Source: Devosia rhizoryzae (GTDB taxonomy: Bacteria > Pseudomonadota > Alphaproteobacteria > Rhizobiales > Devosiaceae). Taken from it: DNA of 64,000 bases. Position numbers and translations under genes: made by a program. This document shows positions 16,276 through 24,682 of this stretch, one piece after another. The notes below the pieces were generated by a model, which worked only from the letters and a program-made list of their open reading frames with translations, had not been told where the DNA came from and made no database searches. Numbering within the stretch: the first letter of the stretch is position 1; the number at the start of each line of letters is the position of its first letter. The stretch is taken from assembly GCF_016698665.1 (NCBI RefSeq), contig NZ_CP068046.1, forward strand, positions 434,001-498,000, read 5' to 3'.

Positions 16276-17573
16276 GCCGGACGATCCTGCGCGGCCGGGT
16301 GCTGAGCTTTCACCGCGCGCCCGAAGGCCTCGAAGACGCAGCCAGTTACCTTTATCTCGAAGACGGAGCGGTCAGCATCGAGGATGGCAAGGTCGTGGCG
16401 GTCGGCGACTTTGCCGCCGCCGAGCGTCAGGGCGCCGAGATTATCGACCACAGGCCGCACCTGATCCTGCCGGGTTTCATCGATCTCCACGTGCACTATG
16501 TGCAGTCGCAGATGATGGCCGCCTATGCCGGTTCGCTGCTCGAATGGCTCAACACCTATACCTTCATCGAAGAGCAGAAGTTTTCCCAGCAGGGCCATGC
16601 CGATGCGGTCGCTGTCGACTTCTACGATGCGCTGATCCGCCATGGCACGACCACGGCGGTCGCCTATTGCTCGAGCCATCCGCGCTCGGTCGACGCCTTC
16701 TTTGCCGAAGCGCAGCGGCGCAACATGCTGATGATCGGCGGCAAGGTGATGATGGATCGCAATGCGCCCGAAGGGCTCTGCGATACCGCGCAATCGAGCT
16801 ACGATGACAGCAAGGCGCTGCTGGGAAAATGGCACGGCGTCGGCCGCGGGCTTTACGCGATCTCGCCCCGCTTCGCCATCACCTCCACCCCCGCGCAGAT
16901 GGAAGCGGCGCAGGCTCTGGTGGCCGAGCATAAGCAAGCCTATGTGCAGACACACCTCAGCGAAAACGACGCCGAGATCTCCTATTCCATGGAGCTTTAC
17001 CCCGGCTCCGCCGACTATACCGGCATCTACGAGGATTTTGGCCTGCTCGGCCCCAAGACATTGCTGGGGCACTGCATTCACCTCAATCACCGCGAGACCG
17101 GCGTTCTGGCCGACACCGGCGCTGTCGCCGTTTTCTGCCCGACCTCCAATCTCTTCTTGGGCTCGGGCCTTTTTGACCGCGAGCGGCTGATCAAGCATGG
17201 CGTCCGCACCGGCATTGCCACCGATATCGGGGGCGGCACCAGCGTTTCCATGCTGCGCACGCTCGACGAGGGCTACAAGGTGCTGCAGTTGCGGGGCCAG
17301 CGGCTCAATCCTTTCGCGTCCTTCCACATGGCGACGCGCGGCAATGCCCAGGCGCTCGGGCTCCAAGAGACCATCGGTTCGATCGCTCCGGGATGCGCCG
17401 CCGATCTCATCGTCCTCGATGCTTATGCGACACCCACCATGCGCATGCGGCAGCCGACGGTATCGAGCCTTGCCGAAGAGCTGTTCGTGCTGCAAACGCT
17501 GGGCGACGACCGCTCCGTTGTCGAAGTCTATGTGGCTGGCGCAAGGGCGAAGTCCACTTTAGGCGGGTTGTGA
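16272..17573 (+). CDS. guaD: Guanine deaminase
   Basis: A 433-residue amidohydrolase that converts guanine to xanthine with release of ammonia. Zinc ligands are seen in PGFIDLHVHYVQS, QTHLSEN, LGHCIHLNH and ATDIGGGTS. The ATG at 16272 overlaps the puuD stop, so an upstream in-frame start at 16248 inside puuD is not needed. Product xanthine goes to XdhAB. The C-terminal region (NPFASFHMATRGNAQALG) matches guanine rather than cytosine or chlorohydrolase relatives. Confidence 0.93.
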   Translation: MSRTILRGRVLSFHRAPEGLEDAASYLYLEDGAVSIEDGKVVAVGDFAAAERQGAEIIDHRPHLILPGFIDLHVHYVQSQMMAAYAGSLLEWLNTYTFIEEQKFSQQGHADAVAVDFYDALIRHGTTTAVAYCSSHPRSVDAFFAEAQRRNMLMIGGKVMMDRNAPEGLCDTAQSSYDDSKALLGKWHGVGRGLYAISPRFAITSTPAQMEAAQALVAEHKQAYVQTHLSENDAEISYSMELYPGSADYTGIYEDFGLLGPKTLLGHCIHLNHRETGVLADTGAVAVFCPTSNLFLGSGLFDRERLIKHGVRTGIATDIGGGTSVSMLRTLDEGYKVLQLRGQRLNPFASFHMATRGNAQALGLQETIGSIAPGCAADLIVLDAYATPTMRMRQPTVSSLAEELFVLQTLGDDRSVVEVYVAGARAKSTLGGL

Positions 17574-17628
17574 CAAACCGCCACAATGGCCTAAAGCTTG
17601 AGCAGCAGTTCGCATATTGAGGCAATCC

Positions 17629-19803
17629 ATGACCAGCTACGTGACGAAATCCGGCCTTTCCGTGCACCCGATGCTGGTGGATTTTGTCGAACGCGAAGCG
17701 CTGCCGGGCCTCAAGATCACCGCTGAGCAGTTCTGGTCTGGCTTTGCCGCCATGCTGGCCGAACACGTCCCGACCAATGCCCGTCTCCTGGCGAAGCGCG
17801 ACGAGCTTCAGGGCAAGATCGACGACTGGCACCGCCGCTATGGTCCGGTCAGCAGCAATCCGCAGGGCTACGAATTCTTCCTGCGCGACATCGGCTACCT
17901 GGTCAACGAACCGGCTGATTTCACGATCGAGACGCTTGGCCTCGATCCCGAAATCTCGAGCCTTTGCGGTCCGCAGCTGGTCGTGCCGGTCAGCAATGCC
18001 CGCTATGCCCTCAACGCTGCGAATGCGCGCTGGGGTTCGCTTTACGACGCACACTACGGCACTGATGTGATCAGCCGCGACGGCGATCTGGCGCCGGGGC
18101 AGGGCTATAATGCCGCCCGCGGCGCAGCGGTTGTCGCCCGCGCTGCCCAGTTCCTCGACGAGGCCTTTCCGCTCGCCGCCGGCAGCCACAAGGACGTCAC
18201 CGGCTATCACGTGGTCAAGAACGGCGAGACGCGCATGCTCGCCGTCGACACGCAAGCAGGCCGCACCGGTCTCCGCGACCCGTCGGCCTTTGTCGGCTAT
18301 GGCGGGACCGAAGAGAATGGCGAGATCGTCCTTCGCCACAATGGCCTTCACGCCATTCTCGTCATTGCACCCAAAACACCGATCGGGGCGGCACATGCTG
18401 CGGGCCTTTCCGACGTGATCGTCGAGGCGGCGCTGACCACGATCCAGGATTGCGAGGACTCGGTCGCGGCCGTCGATGCCGAGGACAAGGTCGGCGTTTA
18501 TCGCAACTGGCTGGGCCTCATGAATGGCTCGCTCCAAGACACGTTCGAAAAGGGGGGCAAGAGCGTCACCCGCACGCTCAAGGATGATCGCAGCTATAAG
18601 GATGTCGACGGCGAGCCGCTGACGCTCAAGGGCCGCTCACTGCTCCTTGTGCGCAATGTGGGGCACCTGATGACCACTGACGCCGTGCTGCTTGATGGCA
18701 AGCCGGTCGGCGAAGGGCTGATGGACGCGGCGCTCACCGCCCTCTGCGCCCTCCACGACAAGGGCAACAATTCGCGCACGGGCGCCATCTATGTGGTCAA
18801 GCCCAAGATGCATGGGCCGGAAGAAGTCGCCTTCGCCTGCGCCATCTTCAGCTCGGTCGAAAAAATCCTCGATCTTGCGCCCAACACCATCAAGATCGGC
18901 ATCATGGACGAGGAGCGCCGCACCTCGGCTAACCTCAAGGCCGCGATCTACGAGGCGCGCGCCCGCGTTTTCTTTATCAATACCGGCTTTCTCGACCGCA
19001 CCGGCGACGAAATCCATACCTCTATGGAAGCCGGCGCCGTGCTGCGCAAGGACGAGATCAAGGGCGAACGCTGGATCAGCTCCTACGAAGATCGCAACGT
19101 CCTGATCGGCCTACAATGCGGCTTTTCCGGCAAGGCGCAGATCGGCAAGGGCATGTGGGCACGGCCCGACGATATGGCGGCGATGATGGACGCCAAGATC
19201 GGCCATCCCAATTCCGGCGCCAACACCGCCTGGGTGCCATCACCGACCGCCGCGACGCTCCATGCTTTGCACTACCATCAGGTCGACGTCTTCGAAGCGC
19301 AAAAGCGCCGCCACAACCAGCCGCTGCCGCCGCTTTCCGACCTCTTCTCCATGCCCGTGCAGGTGCCCTATTCGCTCAGCCGCGAGGAGATCACGCGCGA
19401 GCTTGAGAATAATGCACAGGGCATTCTGGGCTATGTGGTGCGCTGGGTGCAGCAGGGCGTCGGCTGTTCCAAGGTGCCGGACATCAACAATGTCGGCCTG
19501 ATGGAAGACCGCGCCACCTGCCGCATTTCCTCGCAGGCGGTCGCCAACTGGCTGCGCCATGGCCTCGTCAGCCGCGACGAGGTGACCTCGGTCTTCGAGC
19601 GCATGGCCGCCGTGGTCGACGACCAGAATGCAAGCGATCCGATCTACCGTCCGATGGCCGAAAACTACCAGTCGGTTGCTTTCCAGGCCGCACTCGACCT
19701 CGCCCTCCACGGCGCCGACCAGCCCAGCGGCTACACCGAACCGCTGCTGCATGCCGCCCGGCGTAAGGTCAAGGCAAGGGAAGCGGGAAAGCTGGCGCAA
19801 TAG
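17629..19803 (+). CDS. glcB: Malate synthase G
   Basis: A 724-residue single-chain enzyme condensing glyoxylate with acetyl-CoA to malate. Length and sequence match the G isoform (about 720-730 residues): DVISRDGDLAPGQGYNAARG, DCEDSVAAVDAEDKV, GIMDEERRTSANLKAAI, and NSGANTAWVPSPTAATLHA near the C-terminal third. ATG at 17629 has GAGG nine bases upstream. Its place directly after guaD and among ureide genes suggests that it takes the glyoxylate released by AllA, although it also serves glycolate use in general. Confidence 0.97.
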   Translation: MTSYVTKSGLSVHPMLVDFVEREALPGLKITAEQFWSGFAAMLAEHVPTNARLLAKRDELQGKIDDWHRRYGPVSSNPQGYEFFLRDIGYLVNEPADFTIETLGLDPEISSLCGPQLVVPVSNARYALNAANARWGSLYDAHYGTDVISRDGDLAPGQGYNAARGAAVVARAAQFLDEAFPLAAGSHKDVTGYHVVKNGETRMLAVDTQAGRTGLRDPSAFVGYGGTEENGEIVLRHNGLHAILVIAPKTPIGAAHAAGLSDVIVEAALTTIQDCEDSVAAVDAEDKVGVYRNWLGLMNGSLQDTFEKGGKSVTRTLKDDRSYKDVDGEPLTLKGRSLLLVRNVGHLMTTDAVLLDGKPVGEGLMDAALTALCALHDKGNNSRTGAIYVVKPKMHGPEEVAFACAIFSSVEKILDLAPNTIKIGIMDEERRTSANLKAAIYEARARVFFINTGFLDRTGDEIHTSMEAGAVLRKDEIKGERWISSYEDRNVLIGLQCGFSGKAQIGKGMWARPDDMAAMMDAKIGHPNSGANTAWVPSPTAATLHALHYHQVDVFEAQKRRHNQPLPPLSDLFSMPVQVPYSLSREEITRELENNAQGILGYVVRWVQQGVGCSKVPDINNVGLMEDRATCRISSQAVANWLRHGLVSRDEVTSVFERMAAVVDDQNASDPIYRPMAENYQSVAFQAALDLALHGADQPSGYTEPLLHAARRKVKAREAGKLAQ

Positions 19804-19810
19804 CGGGCAC

Positions 19811-19928
19811 ACCCCCACCCCGCCTCCCCCTGCAGAAGGGGGAGGAGTCGGCCGGTGGACAAACAGAGATGTCTGTCTAAGCCCGATGGTGCTCCTCCCC
19901 CGCCTTACGGGGGAGGTTGGGTGGGGGC
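19811..19928. repeat. Repeat family B, copy 2
   Basis: A 118-bp element between the convergent glcB and hydrolase genes, from CCCCCACCCCGCC to GGGGGAGGTTGGGTGGGGG. Its right end abuts the stop codon of the minus-strand hydrolase exactly. The inner hairpins could serve as a bidirectional transcription block. Confidence 0.88.
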
Positions 19929-21556
19929 TAATCCAGCCGATACGTTGGCAGCACCAGCTCCAGCCCCTCGTGCAAAACCTCGACCTCATTAGCCACCATC
20001 GCCGTTGCCGTATTGATCGGCTCGTCGGTGCCGAGATTGCGCGCGTAGCGTGGATGCGCGCCGGAGGCGATCAGCAGGCGTAGGCGGTGGCCGGGAAGGA
20101 AACTGTGCGCCATGGCGTGAAGAGGCAGGTTCACGGTCCAGCAGCCGCCGGCATCGACCGGCGTTTCCGGCGTCAAGCGAACAAAGCCATCGCAGATATT
20201 TCGCGATATGCCGTCCGCCCCAACATCCGAGAGCCGCACAAAGAAATCGGCATGCGGCAATGCGGCCCTAGCCCGCAGGGTGACCTTGGCCTGACCGATC
20301 ATGGTTACTTCTTCCGTCAGCACGGAACTGCTGAAGGTCACCACATCCTTGCGCGCTTCGAGCGGCGCATTGTCGACCGCCCCGGCGCCGGTAAAGGCAA
20401 AGATGGCGCCGCCCAGGTTGGGCGTCGGGTCCCCGGGGTCATAGCGATACCGGTCGCTGCCGGCGCTGACGTCATCCCCCTTAGTCAACGCCCGATCCGG
20501 GCCGATGCGCCAGCTTTGCGCCTTGCCGCCTCCAGGCGGGTAGCGGTCGAATTCATGCCACTCATTGCGCCCGGAAACATGGAGCCGCACCGGCTTTTCG
20601 CGCAGGCCGCTCTCGTCGCCCATCAGCTTGGCACGCATCCAGACAATGGTTTCGAGCAGATTGTCCCGCTGCAGCTCCTCGGCGATGTGGAACCAGGTGC
20701 CGATGGTGAGATAGGGCCGGTGGCCGAGCTCGACCAGGCGCTGGTAGTCGGCCAGAAGCGGATCGACCATGAAGTCGTACCAGCCGGAGATGAAATGCAC
20801 CGGCGGGGTCGTTGGGTTAAGCCGATGGCGGTGGTCGAGCTCCGTCCAGAACGTATCGCTGCCGATGGCATTGCCGAACCAGTGCCGCCAGAACGGTACC
20901 TTGTGCCCGGCCACCACCTTGTCCGCTTCGAGCAGCGGCAGTGTTTTCGCCGCGCGTTCGGTGCGCCGCTCGATATCGCCGGAAAACATGCGGGCGGCCG
21001 TTGCCAGTGGACGGTTGCGCAGGCCATCGATGACCTGCAGCCACGACAGCCAAAGATTGAGGTGAAAGGCGCCGGAGGGAAAGACCACCGGCCGGAAATC
21101 GGCGGTTGTGACCTTTACCGCCAGCGCCGACACCGGGGGAAGGGCATCCGAAATTGCCCATTGCGCATAGCCGAGATAGCTCGGGCCGGTGAGACCGATG
21201 CGGCCATCGAACCAGGGCTGCGCCTTGATCCAGTCCAGTGTCGCCAGCCCATCCGCACGCTCGTTGGCAAAGGGGTCGAATTCACCGCCAGAACGCTCGG
21301 TGCCACGGCAGGCCTGGATGATGACGTGAAAACCGCGTTCGGCATAGGCTTCGGCGATCGGACCGAAACCGCGCCGTCCATAGGGCAGACGCATCAGGAT
21401 GGTCGGATGCGGCCCCGCGACCTTAGGCGCATAATGGTCGGTTTTCAGCACCACGCCGTCGGCCATGGCAAGGCTTATGCCGCGCGTCTTGCGCACCCTA
21501 TTGAGCCGCGGCGGGAGGTCTTCGAGCCAGGCGAGATAGAGCGAGGAAAGGCTCAT
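19928..21556 (-). CDS. CocE/NonD-family alpha/beta hydrolase
   Basis: A 542-residue serine hydrolase of the X-Pro dipeptidyl-peptidase-like group (cocaine esterase family). Residues 30-300 form the alpha/beta fold, with the nucleophile Ser in [10 protein letters not shown] near residue 145 and the oxyanion segment [14 protein letters not shown] near 105. The C-terminal third is the jelly-roll domain (about 330-540). No export signal is seen. The gene is translationally coupled to adenine deaminase (ATGA overlap), so it may act on a purine-related ester or amide, but the substrate is unknown. Confidence 0.85.
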   Translation of the reverse strand: MSLSSLYLAWLEDLPPRLNRVRKTRGISLAMADGVVLKTDHYAPKVAGPHPTILMRLPYGRRGFGPIAEAYAERGFHVIIQACRGTERSGGEFDPFANERADGLATLDWIKAQPWFDGRIGLTGPSYLGYAQWAISDALPPVSALAVKVTTADFRPVVFPSGAFHLNLWLSWLQVIDGLRNRPLATAARMFSGDIERRTERAAKTLPLLEADKVVAGHKVPFWRHWFGNAIGSDTFWTELDHRHRLNPTTPPVHFISGWYDFMVDPLLADYQRLVELGHRPYLTIGTWFHIAEELQRDNLLETIVWMRAKLMGDESGLREKPVRLHVSGRNEWHEFDRYPPGGGKAQSWRIGPDRALTKGDDVSAGSDRYRYDPGDPTPNLGGAIFAFTGAGAVDNAPLEARKDVVTFSSSVLTEEVTMIGQAKVTLRARAALPHADFFVRLSDVGADGISRNICDGFVRLTPETPVDAGGCWTVNLPLHAMAHSFLPGHRLRLLIASGAHPRYARNLGTDEPINTATAMVANEVEVLHEGLELVLPTYRLD

Positions 21557-23259
21557 ACGAAGTCGAACTTGTCGACGTCGAAGAGCCCTCGATCCGTCAT
21601 CTTGAGATGTGGGATGACGGGCAGGGCGAGGAACGCCACCTGCAAGAACGGCTCCGGCAGGACGCAGCCAAGTGCCTTGGCGGCGTCGCGGAGGTGGTGG
21701 AGGTCGTGCGCCACCTCTTCAAAGCTTTTGAGGCTCATGAGACCCGCGATCGGCAGAGCCAGTTCAGCGGTGACGGCGCCGCCATCGGCTACGGCAAAGC
21801 CACCGCCAAGTTCGATCAGCCGATTGACCGCCAGCGCCATGTCGGCGTCATCGGTGCCCACCACCGTGATGTTGTGGCTGTCGTGGCCCACCGACGACGC
21901 GATGGCGCCGCGCTTGAGACCGAAGCCGGTGACGAAGGAGCGGCCGATATTGCCGTTGATGCCGTGCCGCTCGATAACGGCGACCTTGATGACGTCGGCT
22001 TGGAGGTCCGGCTGCAAGCTTTTTTCGTTCGAGGCGAGCGCTGCTTCTTCCCGGAAGGTCAAGATCAGGCCAGGCTTGACGCCGATCACCGGCACACGGT
22101 TTTGTCCGGCCTTGGCTTCGGTGACGAAGACATCCGCGTTGACCGGCATGGCTTTCATCGAGGTCAGCCCGACCGGTGCAACGTCCTCCCGCGCCTTGAA
22201 CAGTTCGGGCGTCACCAGCCGGCCGGCAGCGATGACGTCAGAGACGCGGCAATTCTCGAGACTGTCGAGCAGGGCGATATCGGCGCGCCAGCCGGGCGCC
22301 AGCAGCCCGCGATCCTTGAGCCCGAAGATGCGCGCGGCCGAGTGGCTGGCGGCACGATAGACATGGTGCAGCGGGCGGCCCATGGCGATGAGCCGGCGGA
22401 TCGACGAGTCGAGATGCCCTTCCTCGGCGATGTCGAGCGGATTGCGATCGTCGGTGCAGAGCGCCACGAAGCTCGAGGTGTTTTCGTCTAGAATTTCGCC
22501 AAGGGCTTCGAGGTCCTTCGAGACTGAGCCCTCGCGGATCAGGATCGCCATGCCCTTGCCGAGCTTTTCGCGCGCCTCCGCTGCGCTCGTCGCCTCGTGG
22601 TCGGTGCGAATGCCGGCGGCAAGATATCCGTTAAGCGCCGTGCCGAGCAGCAGCGGCGCATGACCGTCGACGTGGCCGTCCTGAAAGGCAAGCAGCTTGG
22701 CCATGATGCCCGGATCGGCATTGAGCACGCCGGGAAAGTTCATCATCTCGGCGAGGCCGACCACCTTGGGATGCGCACGGAAGGGCAGAAGATCGTCGAT
22801 TTCGAGCCGCGCTCCGGCGGTCTCGAACGGCGTCGCCGGCACGCAGGAGGAGAGGTTGACCCGCACATCCATGACCGTGCGTTCGGCGCAATCTAAGAAA
22901 TAGCGGATGCCTTCGGCGCCCAGCACATTGGCAATCTCGTGGGGATCGCAAAGCACCGTTGTCACGCCATGCGGCAGCACGCAGCGGTCGAACTCGAGCG
23001 GCGTTACCAGCGAGGATTCGATATGCAGATGCGTGTCGATAAAGCCCGGCACGGCGAACCGGCCGGTGCCGTCGATAGTGGTCGCGCCGTCGTAATGCGC
23101 ATGCGTGCCGACGATGCGATCGCCGACCACCGCGATGTCGGTAGTGGTCACTGTGCCGGTAATAACATCGAGCAGCCCAACATTGTGGATGACCAGATCG
23201 GCCGGCACTTTGCCTTGGCCAGCCATGATCATCTTCGTCAACTGCTCGGAACGCATCAT
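21553..23259 (-). CDS. ade: Adenine deaminase
   Basis: A 568-residue amidohydrolase that converts adenine to hypoxanthine, supplying xanthine dehydrogenase. Metal-site motifs are [13 protein letters not shown] near residue 65, [20 protein letters not shown] and [10 protein letters not shown]. The C-terminal [12 protein letters not shown] region is specific to Ade. Start ATGs at 23259 and 23256 are both possible; the first is listed. The gene is upstream of, and overlaps, the CocE hydrolase. A divergent small membrane protein shares the promoter region. Confidence 0.95.
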   Translation of the reverse strand: MMRSEQLTKMIMAGQGKVPADLVIHNVGLLDVITGTVTTTDIAVVGDRIVGTHAHYDGATTIDGTGRFAVPGFIDTHLHIESSLVTPLEFDRCVLPHGVTTVLCDPHEIANVLGAEGIRYFLDCAERTVMDVRVNLSSCVPATPFETAGARLEIDDLLPFRAHPKVVGLAEMMNFPGVLNADPGIMAKLLAFQDGHVDGHAPLLLGTALNGYLAAGIRTDHEATSAAEAREKLGKGMAILIREGSVSKDLEALGEILDENTSSFVALCTDDRNPLDIAEEGHLDSSIRRLIAMGRPLHHVYRAASHSAARIFGLKDRGLLAPGWRADIALLDSLENCRVSDVIAAGRLVTPELFKAREDVAPVGLTSMKAMPVNADVFVTEAKAGQNRVPVIGVKPGLILTFREEAALASNEKSLQPDLQADVIKVAVIERHGINGNIGRSFVTGFGLKRGAIASSVGHDSHNITVVGTDDADMALAVNRLIELGGGFAVADGGAVTAELALPIAGLMSLKSFEEVAHDLHHLRDAAKALGCVLPEPFLQVAFLALPVIPHLKMTDRGLFDVDKFDFV

Positions 23260-23381
23260 GGCACCACTCTTGAAAGGACAGGTCCGAGACTCGGCTGTGC
23301 CACGGGCCGCGTCAAGTGGCGGCACGGAACCGCGGCAATCGGCGCACGTTCCCCTTTCCGATATTTACCCGGAGCGTCACA

Positions 23382-23540
23382 ATGGAAACCTACGATCCCA
23401 ACAAGAACACGACCGAAGTGCGACAGGCCAGTCCGCGCAAGATGAACCTGCGCGTGCTGATCTTCTCGCTGGTCGGCGTGGTGGTGCTCTTTGCCATCAT
23501 CTTCATGATCTATACCTCGATGCAGCCCAACCCCAGCTAG
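23382..23540 (+). CDS. Small single-span membrane protein
   Basis: A 52-residue protein starting METYDPNKNTTEVRQ, with a hydrophilic N-terminal half and one strong transmembrane helix (VLIFSLVGVVVLFAIIFMIY, residues 27-46). A CGGAGCG ribosome site supports the ATG at 23382. Positive residues (PRKMNLR) before the helix suggest N-in topology. Function unknown. It precedes the mgtC-like gene by 68 bp on the same strand. Confidence 0.7.
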   Translation: METYDPNKNTTEVRQASPRKMNLRVLIFSLVGVVVLFAIIFMIYTSMQPNPS

Positions 23541-23563
23541 GCCAAATCCCGGAACTATGGATC

Positions 23564-23604
23564 GCAATCCGGGTTGTGACCAAAGCGTCATAAACCCGGA
23601 TTGC
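23564..23604. promoter_or_regulatory. Perfect 12-bp inverted repeat at the mgtC start
   Basis: GCAATCCGGGTT (23564-23575) and AACCCGGATTGC (23593-23604) pair perfectly over a 17-nt loop. The right arm ends four bases before the ATG at 23609 and covers where a ribosome site should be. It may control mgtC translation or be a regulator site. Confidence 0.5.
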
Positions 23605-23608
23605 AGCC

Positions 23609-24133
23609 ATGGATGTGGGCAACGGCTTCGGCTTGGTAGAGACCTATCTTCCCACGCACATCATTCTGATCAGGCTGGTAATCGCCGCCTTGCTGGGTGG
23701 CATCATCGGTTTTGAGCGCGAGATCAACACCGCTGAAGCAGGCCTTCGCACGCATATCCTGATCGCGGTTGCTGCGGCACTCTTCACGATTCTTGGCTTC
23801 GAAATCTTCCACACCATCGACACTGGGAATGGCTCCCAGGCCGATCCGATCCGTGCCGTAGAGGCAGTGACGGCGGGCATTGCTTTCCTCGGCGCAGGAG
23901 CGATTTTTCGCGACCGTGGCGGGGTGCAGGGGCTGACGACTGGCGCCGGCATGTGGCTGGCGGGAGCAGTGGGCCTTGCCACGGCGCTTGGTCATTACGT
24001 GATTGCAGGAGCGACTGCGCTTCTGGCCGTTGTGGTGCTTGCTGCCCTGCGCGTCTTTTCCCATGGCATCCTGCACAAGCGTCGCAGCGCCGACGATGGC
24101 GCTCCGGCGAGCCGCGGGGAGAAGCAAGTTTAG
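23609..24133 (+). CDS. MgtC/SapB-family membrane protein
   Basis: A 174-residue inner-membrane protein with four to five spans. Family marks are LLGGIIGFEREINTAEAGLRTHILIAVAAALFT (residues 28-60, with the conserved Glu and Arg) and ITAGIAFLGAGAIFRD-like sequence at 92-107 followed by GLTTGAGMWLAGAVG. Related proteins are linked to Mg limitation and virulence in other bacteria. The short basic C-tail lacks the ACT-like domain of true MgtC, so it is nearer the general SapB/YhiD group. A perfect hairpin occludes its start region. Confidence 0.88.
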   Translation: MDVGNGFGLVETYLPTHIILIRLVIAALLGGIIGFEREINTAEAGLRTHILIAVAAALFTILGFEIFHTIDTGNGSQADPIRAVEAVTAGIAFLGAGAIFRDRGGVQGLTTGAGMWLAGAVGLATALGHYVIAGATALLAVVVLAALRVFSHGILHKRRSADDGAPASRGEKQV

Positions 24134-24139
24134 TCGCGT

Positions 24140-24542
24140 AGGCTGCGCAGAGGGACATCACGCAGCCTCGGTGTGCTTCTCCCCCCGTACGACTGCGACC
24201 GGGAGGAGTCGCTGCCGTGCTCTCCAGCGCGGGCCAGGAGGGAGCCCGCACCATAGCCGGCGTTGGTGCAAAACGCCGGTTATTCAGTGGCGGAGAGAGA
24301 CACTTGGGAATGCAGAGGGTTCGAAAACCCTTGCAGCGTCACTCTCCACCGAAGGCATGCAACCTGTGGACGCAGGCGCATGCCAAGTGTGGGGCGCACA
24401 AGTCGCCCATCAGGTCGAACCGGCTCTGATGGCCGTGCCAACTGGTCTTTCCCCGGTAAAGGCAGACCCGTTCGCCGCGGGCAATCCGGCGCGCGTTCGA
24501 AAATCTTGTTCAGGTAAGGATCGCGCTGGGCCTAACAGCGCG
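24140..24542. ncRNA. Hairpin-dense noncoding segment, candidate structured RNA
   Basis: The 550-bp gap after mgtC has no convincing gene. Successive inverted repeats occur at 24140-24168 (AGGCTGCG arms), 24195-24212, 24229-24249, 24257-24279 (CCGGCGTT arms), 24289-24350 (13-nt arms with two mismatches enclosing AGGGTT-CGAA-AACCCT), 24354-24384 (GGCATGC arms with inner CCTG/CAGG), 24392-24408, 24407-24432 (CCATCAG arms), 24444-24468, 24473-24491 and 24522-24542 (CGCGCTG arms). None matches RNase P, tmRNA, SRP, 6S or the riboswitches I know. Strand is unknown. It may instead be a pile-up of palindromic repeats. Confidence 0.35.
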
Positions 24543-24638
24543 GTTGTGACGATCGCAACATCGACGTGGCCGATATGAAGGCGGGCGGACGTGATTGGAA
24601 GGCAAGCATGGGTAACGCCATGTAACCCGCGCTTGCGT

Positions 24639-24650
24639 TTTACATGTAAA
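24639..24650. promoter_or_regulatory. Palindrome TTTACATGTAAA upstream of the TolB/TPR gene
   Basis: A perfect 12-bp AT-rich palindrome lies 33 bp before the GTG start at 24683. A related CATGTAA is at about 24619. It could be an operator or part of a promoter. Confidence 0.4.
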
Positions 24651-24682
24651 TTGCGCGTAATGGACCGGCACGGAGGGGTGTT

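Noticed and set aside
24289..24350. A tRNA-Ser-like 3' end (CTCTCTCCGCCA when read on the minus strand) with a TTCGAA loop.
   Set aside because: No D arm or anticodon arm can be built; the arms pair directly as one long hairpin. It is kept only as part of the hairpin-dense segment.
24140..24542. RNase P RNA, tmRNA, SRP RNA, 6S RNA or cobalamin riboswitch as identity of the hairpin-dense gap.
   Set aside because: The conserved cores I would expect on either strand (such as GAGGAAAGTCCGGGC for RNase P, a tag-coding frame for tmRNA, or GCCACTG with its partner box for cobalamin) are not present.
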